From Propionibacteriaceae bacterium (lineage in GTDB: Bacteria; Actinomycetota; Actinomycetes; Propionibacteriales; Propionibacteriaceae): 23,559 bases of DNA. How positions within the stretch are numbered: position 1 is the stretch's first letter; the number at the start of each line of letters is the position of its first letter. The translations under genes and the position numbers were made by a program. This document shows, piece by piece, positions 7,096 through 13,678 of the stretch. The notes beneath the pieces are model-generated. The model did no database searches. It worked only from the letters and a program-made list of their open reading frames with translations, and was not told the origin of the DNA. The stretch spans positions 1-23,559 of the forward strand of contig JAUNUL010000007.1 in the NCBI GenBank assembly GCA_030538175.1. The letters are read 5' to 3'.

Positions 7096-8628
7096 TTACT
7101 GAACAGAGAGCGATGCAACCTTGTTGGTTGCCGATTCGAGTTGCTCGTCTGTGAGATTTGCGAGCCGGTCAACCTCAAAGGTGCCAAGTGAGTGGTTGGT
7201 GGTTAGGTCGGTTACTTCCACGAAGACGGTCTGGTCGATGTCGTACGCGTAGGCGATGCCGAGCGGTGACCCTTTCGGGTAAGGCGGAAGTGGGATTTCT
7301 TTGGAACCGATTTCGACTACGTAGTCCGGGTTGGTGTCGTCTCCTTGCGTCACTTGCACCAGGACCGTCTTCTGGTTGTCCTGCACAGTGGAAGCGGAGG
7401 TGCTGAATTTTGCCGGAATCTTCGTGTTTCGTGGGATGATTACCTCGTTCACGTCCCGGTTCGTAGCGCTGTCGAGAAGAATGACACCGAGACCCTGTGA
7501 AGTCACATCGGAGATCATCGGGGACTTACCGTCGAAGATGGCTAGGTCAGCTCCCGCAGTGGCAGACTCCTCCATCGCTGCTTGAATGGCCGCTCCCATT
7601 GCGACGGCTTCATCCGGCCTCACCGAACGGTCCGCAGGCTTCCCGGCAAGTTTCTCGATCAGTTCGCGAACCATCGGCATCCGGGTCGAGCCTCCGACGA
7701 GGAGCAGGTGGTCGATTCCCGCCCACGTCACACCAGCTTCGCTCAGCACGAACTCAGTGAGGTCCTTGGTTCTATTCAAAAGGTCTTTGGTGATGCTCTC
7801 GAACTCCGCCCGCGCGACGGGCACGCGGTACTGCCCGCCACCCGCGGAGACGTGCACGGTTGTGGTGGCCACTGTTGTGAGGCTTCTTTTAGCCATCTCG
7901 GCTTTTTCGCGGAGCGATGCGACCTGAGCCGAATCGTCGAGCAGGTCGCTTGGTCCGCCTTGTTCAGCGATCTTGTCGGCGATGTACTCGATCAATTTGT
8001 TGTCGAAGTCAAATCCGCCAAGCATCCGATCACCGTCGGTGGCTAGGACGTCGAAACCCTCGTCTGTGATTCGCATTAGCGTCACGTCGAATGTTCCGCC
8101 ACCCAGGTCGTAGACGAGCACGAGCCCCTGGGCCGAGGTATCCACGCCGAATGACAGAGCAGCGGCGGTCGGCTCATTTAGCACTCTAAGCACATTGAGT
8201 CCCGCAATCGCTCCCGCGTGCTTTGTAGCGGTGCGTCGCGCATCATCGAAGTACGCGGGCACCGTGATAACCGCGTCCCGCACCGTCTCGCCAAGCGCGA
8301 GTTCGGCGTCTTCCTTGAGGCGTTTCAGAATGATCGCCGAGACTTCCTCGGACGAGTAGTTGTTCCCACTCGTTGAGCTGAAGCGCCAGTCTGGGTCGCC
8401 CATTTGCCGTTTGACGAACTGCACCACGTCGTCGGGAGCACTCGCCGCAGAGTGCTTCGCCATCGTGCCCACTAGCGGCTCGTCGGAGCCACCGAATCCC
8501 AGGAACAACACAACGGACGGAGTGATGTCCTCACCGTCCCGGTTTGGCAGTACCTCGACCTCGCCGGAGTCTCGCAGCACCGCCACTGCGGAGTACGTCG
8601 TGCCAAGATCAATCCCGATTGCAGGCAT
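7096..8628 (-). CDS. Hsp70/DnaK-family chaperone lacking the C-terminal lid
   Basis: A 510-aa protein; housekeeping DnaK is about 610-640 aa. The nucleotide-binding domain is intact: phosphate-1 IGIDLGTTYSAV at 4-15, VITVPAYFDDARRTAT at 120-135, LNEPTAAALSFG at 150-161, phosphate-2 VYDLGGGTFDV at 172-182, and adenosine motif LLLVGGSTRMPMVREL at 308-323. A conserved interdomain linker region (DVTSQGLGV at 374-382) leads into a beta-type substrate-binding domain at about 390-485. The protein stops soon after, at a short acidic helix, so the alpha-helical lid is missing or vestigial. The ATG at 8628 has an AGAGAGGAA site upstream. It is an accessory Hsp70 operonic with GrpE and a J-like protein and probably handles a dedicated client, for which the toxin is the natural candidate. 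Confidence 0.95.
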   Translation of the reverse strand: MPAIGIDLGTTYSAVAVLRDSGEVEVLPNRDGEDITPSVVLFLGFGGSDEPLVGTMAKHSAASAPDDVVQFVKRQMGDPDWRFSSTSGNNYSSEEVSAIILKRLKEDAELALGETVRDAVITVPAYFDDARRTATKHAGAIAGLNVLRVLNEPTAAALSFGVDTSAQGLVLVYDLGGGTFDVTLMRITDEGFDVLATDGDRMLGGFDFDNKLIEYIADKIAEQGGPSDLLDDSAQVASLREKAEMAKRSLTTVATTTVHVSAGGGQYRVPVARAEFESITKDLLNRTKDLTEFVLSEAGVTWAGIDHLLLVGGSTRMPMVRELIEKLAGKPADRSVRPDEAVAMGAAIQAAMEESATAGADLAIFDGKSPMISDVTSQGLGVILLDSATNRDVNEVIIPRNTKIPAKFSTSASTVQDNQKTVLVQVTQGDDTNPDYVVEIGSKEIPLPPYPKGSPLGIAYAYDIDQTVFVEVTDLTTNHSLGTFEVDRLANLTDEQLESATNKVASLSVQ

Positions 8629-8665
8629 GTTGAATACAGTTCCTCTCTGAAACAGACGAGACGGC

Positions 8666-8706
8666 GCGCCTGGGTTCGTGTTCGCGAACTACGCGAACCC
8701 AGGCGC
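8666..8706. terminator. Strong hairpin between the 121-aa gene and the Hsp70 gene (attenuator or processing site)
   Basis: Arms GCGCCTGGGTTCG (8666-8678) and CGAACCCAGGCGC (8694-8706) are perfectly complementary over 13 bp. The 15-base loop itself holds a palindrome, GTTCGCGAAC (8680-8689). It lies 14 bases past the stop of the 121-aa gene and 38 bases before the Hsp70 start. No T-run follows on either strand, so it is not a textbook terminator. It may partly terminate, protect or process the transcript, setting the Hsp70 level apart from the first two genes. Confidence 0.55.
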
Positions 8707-8719
8707 ACGAGCGAAGCGC

Positions 8720-9085
8720 TCAGCCAACCTGCTGAAGTGCTGAGTCGCGCTGCCGGAACGCGTCTGCGATTGTTGCAGCGAGCTTCTTGGAGCCACCGAA
8801 GCTGACGGTGTTTCGTGCCCCACCCCACGCACGAGCGAAACCTGAGTCGCCCAGCGCGATGATCCCGATCACCCGATGGTCGCCCTCGTCATTGACATGG
8901 ACCTGGACAGCTGATGCTCCCCCGATGAGACCATTCTTCTCCACGAGAACGGCGAGGTCTGCGGGCTCGTCAAGGGCGTCGTATTCGACGGGGCTGATCT
9001 CGGCGTTTCCGACTGCGCCCCGAAGGACCTGCTTAATTGATCCAACGTCCAGCCTTGAACGATAGACTGCTTCTTCCTGCTTCAT
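8720..9085 (-). CDS. Hypothetical protein (121 aa) upstream of the Hsp70
   Basis: The product is 121 residues from ATG 9085. No family is recognised. The middle (residues 45-95) alternates beta strands with turns: LAVLVEKNGLIGGASAVQVHV, then DHRVIGIIALGD. It continues with an Arg/Gly segment (FARAWGGARNTVSFGG) and ends in a helix rich in Ala and Gln. There is no signal peptide or membrane helix. It is separated from the upstream regulator gene by 80 bp and from the Hsp70 gene by 91 bp that contain a strong hairpin. It is collinear with the chaperone-FtsK-toxin array, so it could be a cofactor of that machinery, but nothing in the sequence fixes its role. Confidence 0.75.
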   Translation of the reverse strand: MKQEEAVYRSRLDVGSIKQVLRGAVGNAEISPVEYDALDEPADLAVLVEKNGLIGGASAVQVHVNDEGDHRVIGIIALGDSGFARAWGGARNTVSFGGSKKLAATIADAFRQRDSALQQVG

Positions 9086-9165
9086 GCTGACCTTCCGAGT
9101 CGTGTTGTGGTGGCCCCCAGTACCGAGGCAGCTCCGGCATTGTCGTGAGCTGGTGTCGACGTTAG

Positions 9166-10218
9166 TTAGATTCGCGCGTCAGCATGTGCTACTTGCGCAG
9201 ACCAGGGCCGCATGGTATCGACGTACCCGAGGCTTTCGCGCAGCAGCTCTCGCACTCGTGGCCACTCGGGCAGTTCAGGCGCGCGCCGCGTGGATGTGGC
9301 GTACTTCGCGAAGTCGGGCGGTGGTAGGCCACCCGAAAGCAGCGCCAGGGCGCGGAGCTCGTTCACCGCTGAGCGCGGGGGGCCCGATGCCTTCGGCGTC
9401 TGATCCATCCAGACGGTGTCCGGCAAATCAGCCGCTCTTGATATGAGCGGCTCGAGTTCCCCGCTGAGCTGAAGCCCCAGCGCCTGGCGCAACGCCAGCG
9501 GCGTAGCCAGATGGAAGTCCTGTGGAATATCGGCTCTCCCGAGCAGTTGTGCTAACCCGGCGAGGTGCTGGGACAGCCAACTATGCGGTACGAGGTACCG
9601 GAAGCCGGCCTCGGCGAGCCGGAGCCTGGTCACCGCAGGCAGCGCCGCTCCGTGCACTGCAATGACCGGCACCACTGTGGTCACCTCTGAGCTGAGCGCA
9701 GCGACACGGGAGATTGCCGCGAGACGGTCTGAGCCGCGGTGCGATCGGACCCACACCAAGACGTAGTCCCATGCGGTTATCAGGGCGGGGTGGAGATCGC
9801 AGACAGGTTCCGCCCAGCAGACAGCCCCGGCTTCAGTCAGTACTCCCTGCAGGCCGACCCGAATGACCGCGTCGTCGGAGATGACCAGGACACTCGCGTT
9901 CCCGATGTCAGTGGTCAGGACCTTTCGTTCAAGCTCCGCGAGCTCGATCGGGTCGAACCCGAATTTGATCGGGGGGGGGGTGATCGCAGCGAGACGTCTC
10001 AGGGCTGTCACCCGACGGCGAACCGTCGAAGGTGCTCGCCCCGCGCGCACAAGTCCCACCAGGTACGCGAAGATGTGGCGCGCCCCAACATCGCCGTTTC
10101 GGGGGTCCACTCCGAGAGCAGTGCACCACTGAACAAAGTCAGCGAGATCGCTGAGGTACGCACGCTGCGAGGCCATAGACAATGAGTCGAAGTCGATGGC
10201 CAACTGTTTCGCGTGCAT
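9166..10218 (-). CDS. Integrase core-binding (SAM-like) domain fused to a degenerate receiver-like domain; putative regulator
   Basis: The start is ATG 10218, with GAGAGGAGAA upstream; an open extension to 10497 lacks family character and crosses the intergenic region. Product 350 aa. Residues 12-78 resemble the SAM-like core-binding domain of tyrosine recombinases (SQRAYLSDLADFVQWCTALG, then APSTVRRRVTALRRLA). The catalytic domain with its R-H-R-Y residues is absent. A Pro run at 81-83, encoded by ten consecutive C, joins it to a receiver-like fold at about 108-218 (VLVISDDAVIRVGLQGVL). Acidic D115/D116 are present, but the phospho-acceptor position in DYVLVWVRS appears replaced and the usual Lys is missing, so phosphorylation is unlikely. 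The last 130 residues are unassigned. As first gene of the array it probably controls transcription or binds DNA for it. The assignment is from fold-like patterns only. Confidence 0.72.
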   Translation of the reverse strand: MHAKQLAIDFDSLSMASQRAYLSDLADFVQWCTALGVDPRNGDVGARHIFAYLVGLVRAGRAPSTVRRRVTALRRLAAITPPPIKFGFDPIELAELERKVLTTDIGNASVLVISDDAVIRVGLQGVLTEAGAVCWAEPVCDLHPALITAWDYVLVWVRSHRGSDRLAAISRVAALSSEVTTVVPVIAVHGAALPAVTRLRLAEAGFRYLVPHSWLSQHLAGLAQLLGRADIPQDFHLATPLALRQALGLQLSGELEPLISRAADLPDTVWMDQTPKASGPPRSAVNELRALALLSGGLPPPDFAKYATSTRRAPELPEWPRVRELLRESLGYVDTMRPWSAQVAHADARI

Positions 10219-10408
10219 CTCAGGCGTTCTCCTCTCGGAGCGTGCCTTCGCCACTCCGGCGGGCACTCGATAACAGATGATGCTATCAGTCGACACTCCA
10301 GGTGGCGGCGGGACGTGTCCAAACCGGCGTACTTCGTGGTTTGTTCCAGAGCCCTGGCAGCAGTAGCGCTTGTCGGCGGCGCTCAAGCGTGTCGCCTCCG
10401 AGGTACTG
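10219..10408 (-). promoter_or_regulatory. Probable promoter region of the chaperone-FtsK-toxin array
   Basis: A 190-bp gap lies between the hydrolase gene and the first gene of the array, both on the minus strand. An A/T-richer patch at about 10269-10290 is the only promoter-like composition here, but no convincing hexamer pair is seen. An imperfect match (11 of 14) to the control-region palindrome lies at 10309-10322. Read-through from the ImmA operon upstream is possible because no terminator hairpin with a T-run is visible. Confidence 0.3.
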
Positions 10409-11545
10409 CTATGTAAGGTGGCAGGTCGGAAGCCATGCACCCACGCTCCGCTTCCAACGTTCGGCGTCCGAGTTCCAAGCAAGCGTGTGGTCCGCACTGA
10501 AGGTCTCCAGCGTCACGAGATCGCCGCGCCGCGCTCGGAGTATCTGTGAGAGCCCGACGGGCGCGGAGCTGTCCCTCGTGCCGTGGAGGATTAGGGTGGG
10601 TGTGCTGAATTCGGGTGCGCGGGCGATCCAGTTGAATTGGCGGAGTGGGATCGCGTCGGGCAGCCGGGTTATGAGTGCGAGCGGTCGAGCGGCGAGCCAC
10701 GGGACTGCGAGTGCGCCAGCGACGGCGGGAAGCCCACTGCGTGCGCAGTTGGCTTTGACCGTGTCAGTCCAGCTGAGGACCGGCGAGTCGAGGACGAGTG
10801 CTGTGATAAGGCCGGCGTGGCGTGGGCGGGCTGCGAGTTGGAGGGCGATGGCAGCTCCCATTGACCAGCCGAACAACACGATCCGTTGGGCGCCTCGTCG
10901 AACGGCGTATCCGATGGCTTCGTCTACGTCGGTTGTCTCGGTGTGGCCGAGGGTTGAGCGGCCGGTGCCGACTCGGGGGCCTTCGATGCTGTTGCGGTAG
11001 GTGACGACGAGCGAGGTGTAGCCGAGTTCCGTAGCGACCTGGACTCCGCGTAGTGTTCCCGCGCGGGTGCTGCCGAGTCCGTGGATATGGATCGCCCACG
11101 CTGACGGGTCGCCGTTGATTCGCCAGGCCGGGCACGCGCCGGACGGTGTTGTGATGGTGATGTCGCGCGCATCTAGTCCGGCGTCGGCCGGTGTGGCGTA
11201 GTAGACGCCGCTCCATGAGACTCGATGACCGGCCGCGAGATTCAACCCCGGCGATCTGCCGGTGAGGCCGCGCGCGATGCGTTCCTTGCCGCGTTCGGCA
11301 GTGTCGTCGCCGAGTTGTGCCCAGCCGCCGTCCTCGGTCCAGAGGTTGTAGATGCCGTTGGCGGTGGTCTGCGGTGTGTGGTCAAGCACGACCCGCTGCG
11401 TGCCACCTTCGTGCTCGACACCTCGGACGATCAGGTCGTAGGTGCGGGCGGTCGCGGGTGCCGTGAGGCGTCGCGCGATCGCCCAGCCACTGCCGAGCGC
11501 ACCGGCGGCGAGGATGCTCGCTCCGAGACCGATGGCGCGCTTCAT
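10409..11545 (-). CDS. Membrane-associated or secreted alpha/beta hydrolase
   Basis: A 378-aa protein. An N-terminal hydrophobic stretch (residues 5-25, IGLGASILAAGALGSGWAIA) preceded by KR is an uncleaved anchor or signal peptide. The catalytic domain follows from about residue 128. It has an oxyanion-region HIHGLGS at 153-159, nucleophile elbow G226-W-S228-M-G230, acid D325 in LILHGTRD, and histidine H353 in SADHTLAW, giving the Ser-Asp-His triad. This fits the serine aminopeptidase/BAAT-like and esterase branches of alpha/beta hydrolases; the substrate is not predictable. The ATG at 11545 overlaps the stop of the MAB_1171c-like gene by four bases (ATGA), so it is translationally coupled as the last gene of the ImmA/regulator operon. 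It probably acts at or outside the membrane. Confidence 0.9.
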   Translation of the reverse strand: MKRAIGLGASILAAGALGSGWAIARRLTAPATARTYDLIVRGVEHEGGTQRVVLDHTPQTTANGIYNLWTEDGGWAQLGDDTAERGKERIARGLTGRSPGLNLAAGHRVSWSGVYYATPADAGLDARDITITTPSGACPAWRINGDPSAWAIHIHGLGSTRAGTLRGVQVATELGYTSLVVTYRNSIEGPRVGTGRSTLGHTETTDVDEAIGYAVRRGAQRIVLFGWSMGAAIALQLAARPRHAGLITALVLDSPVLSWTDTVKANCARSGLPAVAGALAVPWLAARPLALITRLPDAIPLRQFNWIARAPEFSTPTLILHGTRDSSAPVGLSQILRARRGDLVTLETFSADHTLAWNSDAERWKRSVGAWLPTCHLT

Positions 11546-12579
11546 GGTCCGTGATCCTCGATGGTTCGACGGGAACGTGCGTCCTCGCCAGGCTCAAGGA
11601 GCGAAGACGGCTCAGCGCGGGTCGGTGTCTCGCCGAGGAGGTGTTGTTCGGCGGCTTGGAGCAGTGCGCCTTCGTCATCGGTGAGGGCGAAACTGACGCG
11701 ACCGTCGATGACTGCGTCGCGGATTTCGACGATATTGCGGTGGAGGCGCGCTTCGGGGTCGTCGCTGGCTGCGCGGGGTTCGACGTGGCTGAGGCCGGGG
11801 CGCACTCGGGTTGCGCGCTCCCAGAGCGGTTCGATGTGGGCGGCGAGTGCCGCGGTGCGCCGGGCGCGGGCGTAGTGCTGGGCTCGGCGGATCGCGGGCT
11901 GTGCGGCGAACCCGGCGCACAGGAACAGAAACGTCAGCAGTGACAGTGGTGAGTATGCGGGCTGGAGTGCGTGCATCAGGCTGAGGCGGCCGGTCGCGTG
12001 AGCGATGTCCATGACGATCACGTCGAGGCAGAGCGCTACACCGAATGCCGATCCGATGGTAAGCAGTGCTGCTGGAACTCGATGGACTCCGTCGCCGTTT
12101 CGGAACTGGCGTGCCGCGAGGGCCAGCATCGTGGCGACGACGATTGCGGCGTAGGTGAAGTTGATGATCGAGTAGATCGCGGTCGCTGGCTGAGCGCCGA
12201 GATCGACCATGAACCGTGTGGTGCTGTGGGCGCGATTGATGAACGAGAACGCGCCGATGATCGCGGCTAAGGAGAGCAGGAGGATCGGCAGGCCGAGCGC
12301 GAGACGCACGACGCGAGGTCGGTACTCGCCGGTGTGCATCACGGCCCGGCCAAGGAAGAACAGGCCGATCATCAGGACGGCGTCGGAGATCAGGGTGGCG
12401 ATGTTGGTGCCGCCCAGGAACGGGTCGACGGTGAGGTAGACCGCGTCGACGTTGAAGGTCATCGCGACGGCGATCGCGATGGCGGCACGGGTGATGCTGC
12501 GGTCGGCGCGTTTCCTTCGGATGATGAGCAGGCTCGCCACGAGCACCCACAGCAGGGCCGCGACGAGCATCTGGATCAT
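11542..12579 (-). CDS. MAB_1171c-like multi-pass membrane protein
   Basis: A 345-aa protein. The N-terminal 230 residues contain about seven hydrophobic helices (starting MLVAALLWVLVASLLII, later FLGRAVMHTG and LLTFLFLCAGFAA). A cytoplasmic C-terminal tail of about 115 residues follows, with a conserved-looking ARLHRNIVEIRDAVIDGR helix. This architecture, a polytopic membrane part followed by a helical ADP/HxNIVEIRDA tail, matches actinobacterial proteins annotated as the MAB_1171c family, often found next to XRE regulators and ImmA/IrrE-type peptidases. Its function is unknown; transport has been suggested only by annotation. It overlaps both neighbours by four bases (ATGA at 12576-12579 and 11542-11545). 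It may sense a membrane signal for the adjacent protease-regulator pair, which is inference. Confidence 0.85.
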   Translation of the reverse strand: MIQMLVAALLWVLVASLLIIRRKRADRSITRAAIAIAVAMTFNVDAVYLTVDPFLGGTNIATLISDAVLMIGLFFLGRAVMHTGEYRPRVVRLALGLPILLLSLAAIIGAFSFINRAHSTTRFMVDLGAQPATAIYSIINFTYAAIVVATMLALAARQFRNGDGVHRVPAALLTIGSAFGVALCLDVIVMDIAHATGRLSLMHALQPAYSPLSLLTFLFLCAGFAAQPAIRRAQHYARARRTAALAAHIEPLWERATRVRPGLSHVEPRAASDDPEARLHRNIVEIRDAVIDGRVSFALTDDEGALLQAAEQHLLGETPTRAEPSSLLEPGEDARSRRTIEDHGP

Positions 12580-13040
12580 CCGAAGACCTCCAGGTACGGC
12601 GAGTCCGCGAAGGTTCGTCCCCGGATTCCTGCGGCGAGTCGGTCGGCGAGGGCTTCGGCAGCGATCTCGGTGTCACAATCCAGGTCTTGTCGCCTCAGGA
12701 GCCGTGCGATCGTGTTCGGCGGGATACCCGGCAGTAGCGTGTCGACGGCGACGCAGTCATCGCCTTCGCAGTGACCGAGGATCAGGTGAGCGAGTTCGTG
12801 CAGCACGAACTGTTGTCGGTGCAGTGCCGAGTCGGTGCGGGCGAGCAGGATCACGTCGCGGTCTTCGAGCGCGAACCAGAGTGCGCAGATGCCGTCGCTG
12901 GTGGCGAGGTCTGCGCGTTCGTACATCCTCAGTGGCCGGCCACGGCGGGTCTCGATGGCGTGGACGAGGTCGTCGAGGTCGAAGGCGTCGCCGAGCTGGA
13001 GGCCAGCGATGGCCGCCGATACGGTCTGTTCGATGTTCAC
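12576..13040 (-). CDS. ImmA/IrrE-family zinc metallopeptidase
   Basis: A 154-aa protein from GTG 13040. It carries the HExxH zinc motif H81-E-L-A-H85 in FVLHELAHLILGH. A downstream acidic helix DTEIAAEALADRLAAG follows, whose E125 or E129 would be the third ligand. Length and motif fit ImmA/IrrE (DUF955) proteases. Such enzymes cleave or inactivate a partner XRE repressor, as ImmA does to ImmR in ICEBs1, to induce transfer. The gene follows the EspR/XRE-like regulator by 60 bp and overlaps the membrane protein gene by four bases. On the mRNA the GAGAGAGG ribosome-binding site can pair with the CTCTC just upstream, so translation may be structure-controlled. The regulator next door is the likely substrate. 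Confidence 0.9.
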   Translation of the reverse strand: MNIEQTVSAAIAGLQLGDAFDLDDLVHAIETRRGRPLRMYERADLATSDGICALWFALEDRDVILLARTDSALHRQQFVLHELAHLILGHCEGDDCVAVDTLLPGIPPNTIARLLRRQDLDCDTEIAAEALADRLAAGIRGRTFADSPYLEVFG

Positions 13041-13071
13041 GGTTCGCCTCTCTCTGTGGAGAGCCTGTCCC

Positions 13072-13098
13072 GGTATCGGTGCCGTGTTGCTCGATACC
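13072..13098. other. Hairpin between regulator and ImmA-type peptidase genes
   Basis: GGTATCG (13072-13078) and CGATACC (13092-13098) are perfect inverted 7-bp arms with a 13-base loop, immediately after the stop of the EspR-like gene. No T-run follows. It could attenuate read-through into the peptidase gene. Confidence 0.4.
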
Positions 13099-13100
13099 TG

Positions 13101-13529
13101 TCAGCGCTCGGGCGTGGGTGTCATTTCCTCATCCAGGAACTTGGTGATGGCGTGGAGTGCTTCCGGTGAGATGTCACCGAGGGTGCGAGCTGCGTAAGAC
13201 TTCACCTTCGCTGCACGCATTGAGCGAACCAGATCAAGCTGAGCAGACACCTTCTCCGGTGTTGCTGTGTCGTCGCCCGCGAGGAACTCAGAGTCAACCT
13301 CGAAGAAGGTGGCAAGTCCGTCGAACACGGCAGGGTCTTGGACGTAGCGGTGGCCGTTGACCATGTACATCCACCGTGACCGCGACAGGCTGACCCCTCG
13401 TTCTTTGAGGAAGCCCGCGATCTGCGCATAGGTCGGCTCGGTTCCGGACTCAGCCTCGACCACGTCCATAAGAAGACGCAGACGCTTCGCGAGCCCCTCG
13501 GCAGCAGCCTGGTTCTCGTCATCGGTCAT
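13101..13529 (-). CDS. EspR/XRE-like transcriptional regulator
   Basis: A 142-aa protein from ATG 13529, with a near-perfect AAGGAGGT ribosome-binding site. Residues 12-85 resemble the N-terminal helix-turn-helix of EspR-like actinobacterial regulators. They begin GLAKRLRLLMDVV and continue with PTYAQIAGFLKERGVSLSRSR, a YMVNGHRY turn and FDGLATFFEVDSEFLAG. The C-terminal 55 residues are helical (SAQLDLVRSMRAAKV, then SPEALHAITKFLDE) and may dimerise. It probably represses or organises the divergent transfer operon from the palindrome array that begins about 60 bp upstream, and may be the target of the adjacent ImmA-type protease. DNA-binding is inferred from family resemblance; no binding site has been assigned directly. 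Confidence 0.85.
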   Translation of the reverse strand: MTDDENQAAAEGLAKRLRLLMDVVEAESGTEPTYAQIAGFLKERGVSLSRSRWMYMVNGHRYVQDPAVFDGLATFFEVDSEFLAGDDTATPEKVSAQLDLVRSMRAAKVKSYAARTLGDISPEALHAITKFLDEEMTPTPER

Positions 13530-13571
13530 GCGACTGACCTCCTTCCCTTCGCGACGGGCAAAGCGTTAATG

Positions 13572-13587
13572 CACCCACCCGTGGGTG
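13572..13587. repeat. Perfect 7-bp inverted repeat with 2-bp centre
   Basis: CACCCAC and GTGGGTG flank a CC centre, directly abutting the first palindrome of the operator array. It lies 43-58 bp upstream of the EspR-like regulator start codon and so may be a second operator or part of its 5' untranslated leader hairpin. Confidence 0.5.
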
Positions 13588-13588
13588 A

Positions 13589-13602
13589 TTGCACATGTCC
13601 AA
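13589..13602. promoter_or_regulatory. Palindromic operator-like site, copy 1
   Basis: Reads TTGCACATGTCCAA, matching the palindromic consensus TTGNACATGYNCAA shared by four sites in this control region. It lies closest to the EspR-like regulator gene, suggesting autoregulation. Confidence 0.7.
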
Positions 13603-13611
13603 CGCTACTCG

Positions 13612-13625
13612 TTGGACATGCCCAA
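13612..13625. promoter_or_regulatory. Palindromic operator-like site, copy 2
   Basis: Reads TTGGACATGCCCAA. Its start is 23 bp from copy 1, about two helical turns, so proteins bound at both would lie on the same DNA face. Confidence 0.7.
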
Positions 13626-13633
13626 ATCAAGGG

Positions 13634-13647
13634 TTGCACATGTCCAA
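13634..13647. promoter_or_regulatory. Palindromic operator-like site, copy 3
   Basis: Reads TTGCACATGTCCAA, identical to copy 1 over all 14 bases. It starts 22 bp from copy 2 and overlaps the possible -35 hexamer of the plus-strand transfer promoter. Confidence 0.7.
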
Positions 13648-13678
13648 CGAGAGTGCTGCAATAGAAACTCCGGCCCGG

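Noticed and set aside
9166..10218. Functional site-specific integrase for the element
   Set aside because: Only a core-binding-like domain is present; the catalytic R-H-R-Y domain is missing, so it cannot recombine DNA.
10219..10497. N-terminal extension of the integrase/receiver gene to 443 aa
   Set aside because: The extension lacks domain character and crosses into the hydrolase gene; ATG 10218 has a good ribosome-binding site.
11675..12676. 333-aa minus-strand frame over the MAB_1171c-like gene
   Set aside because: Its Arg/Pro-rich composition is typical of an out-of-frame translation; the membrane protein frame is clearly real.
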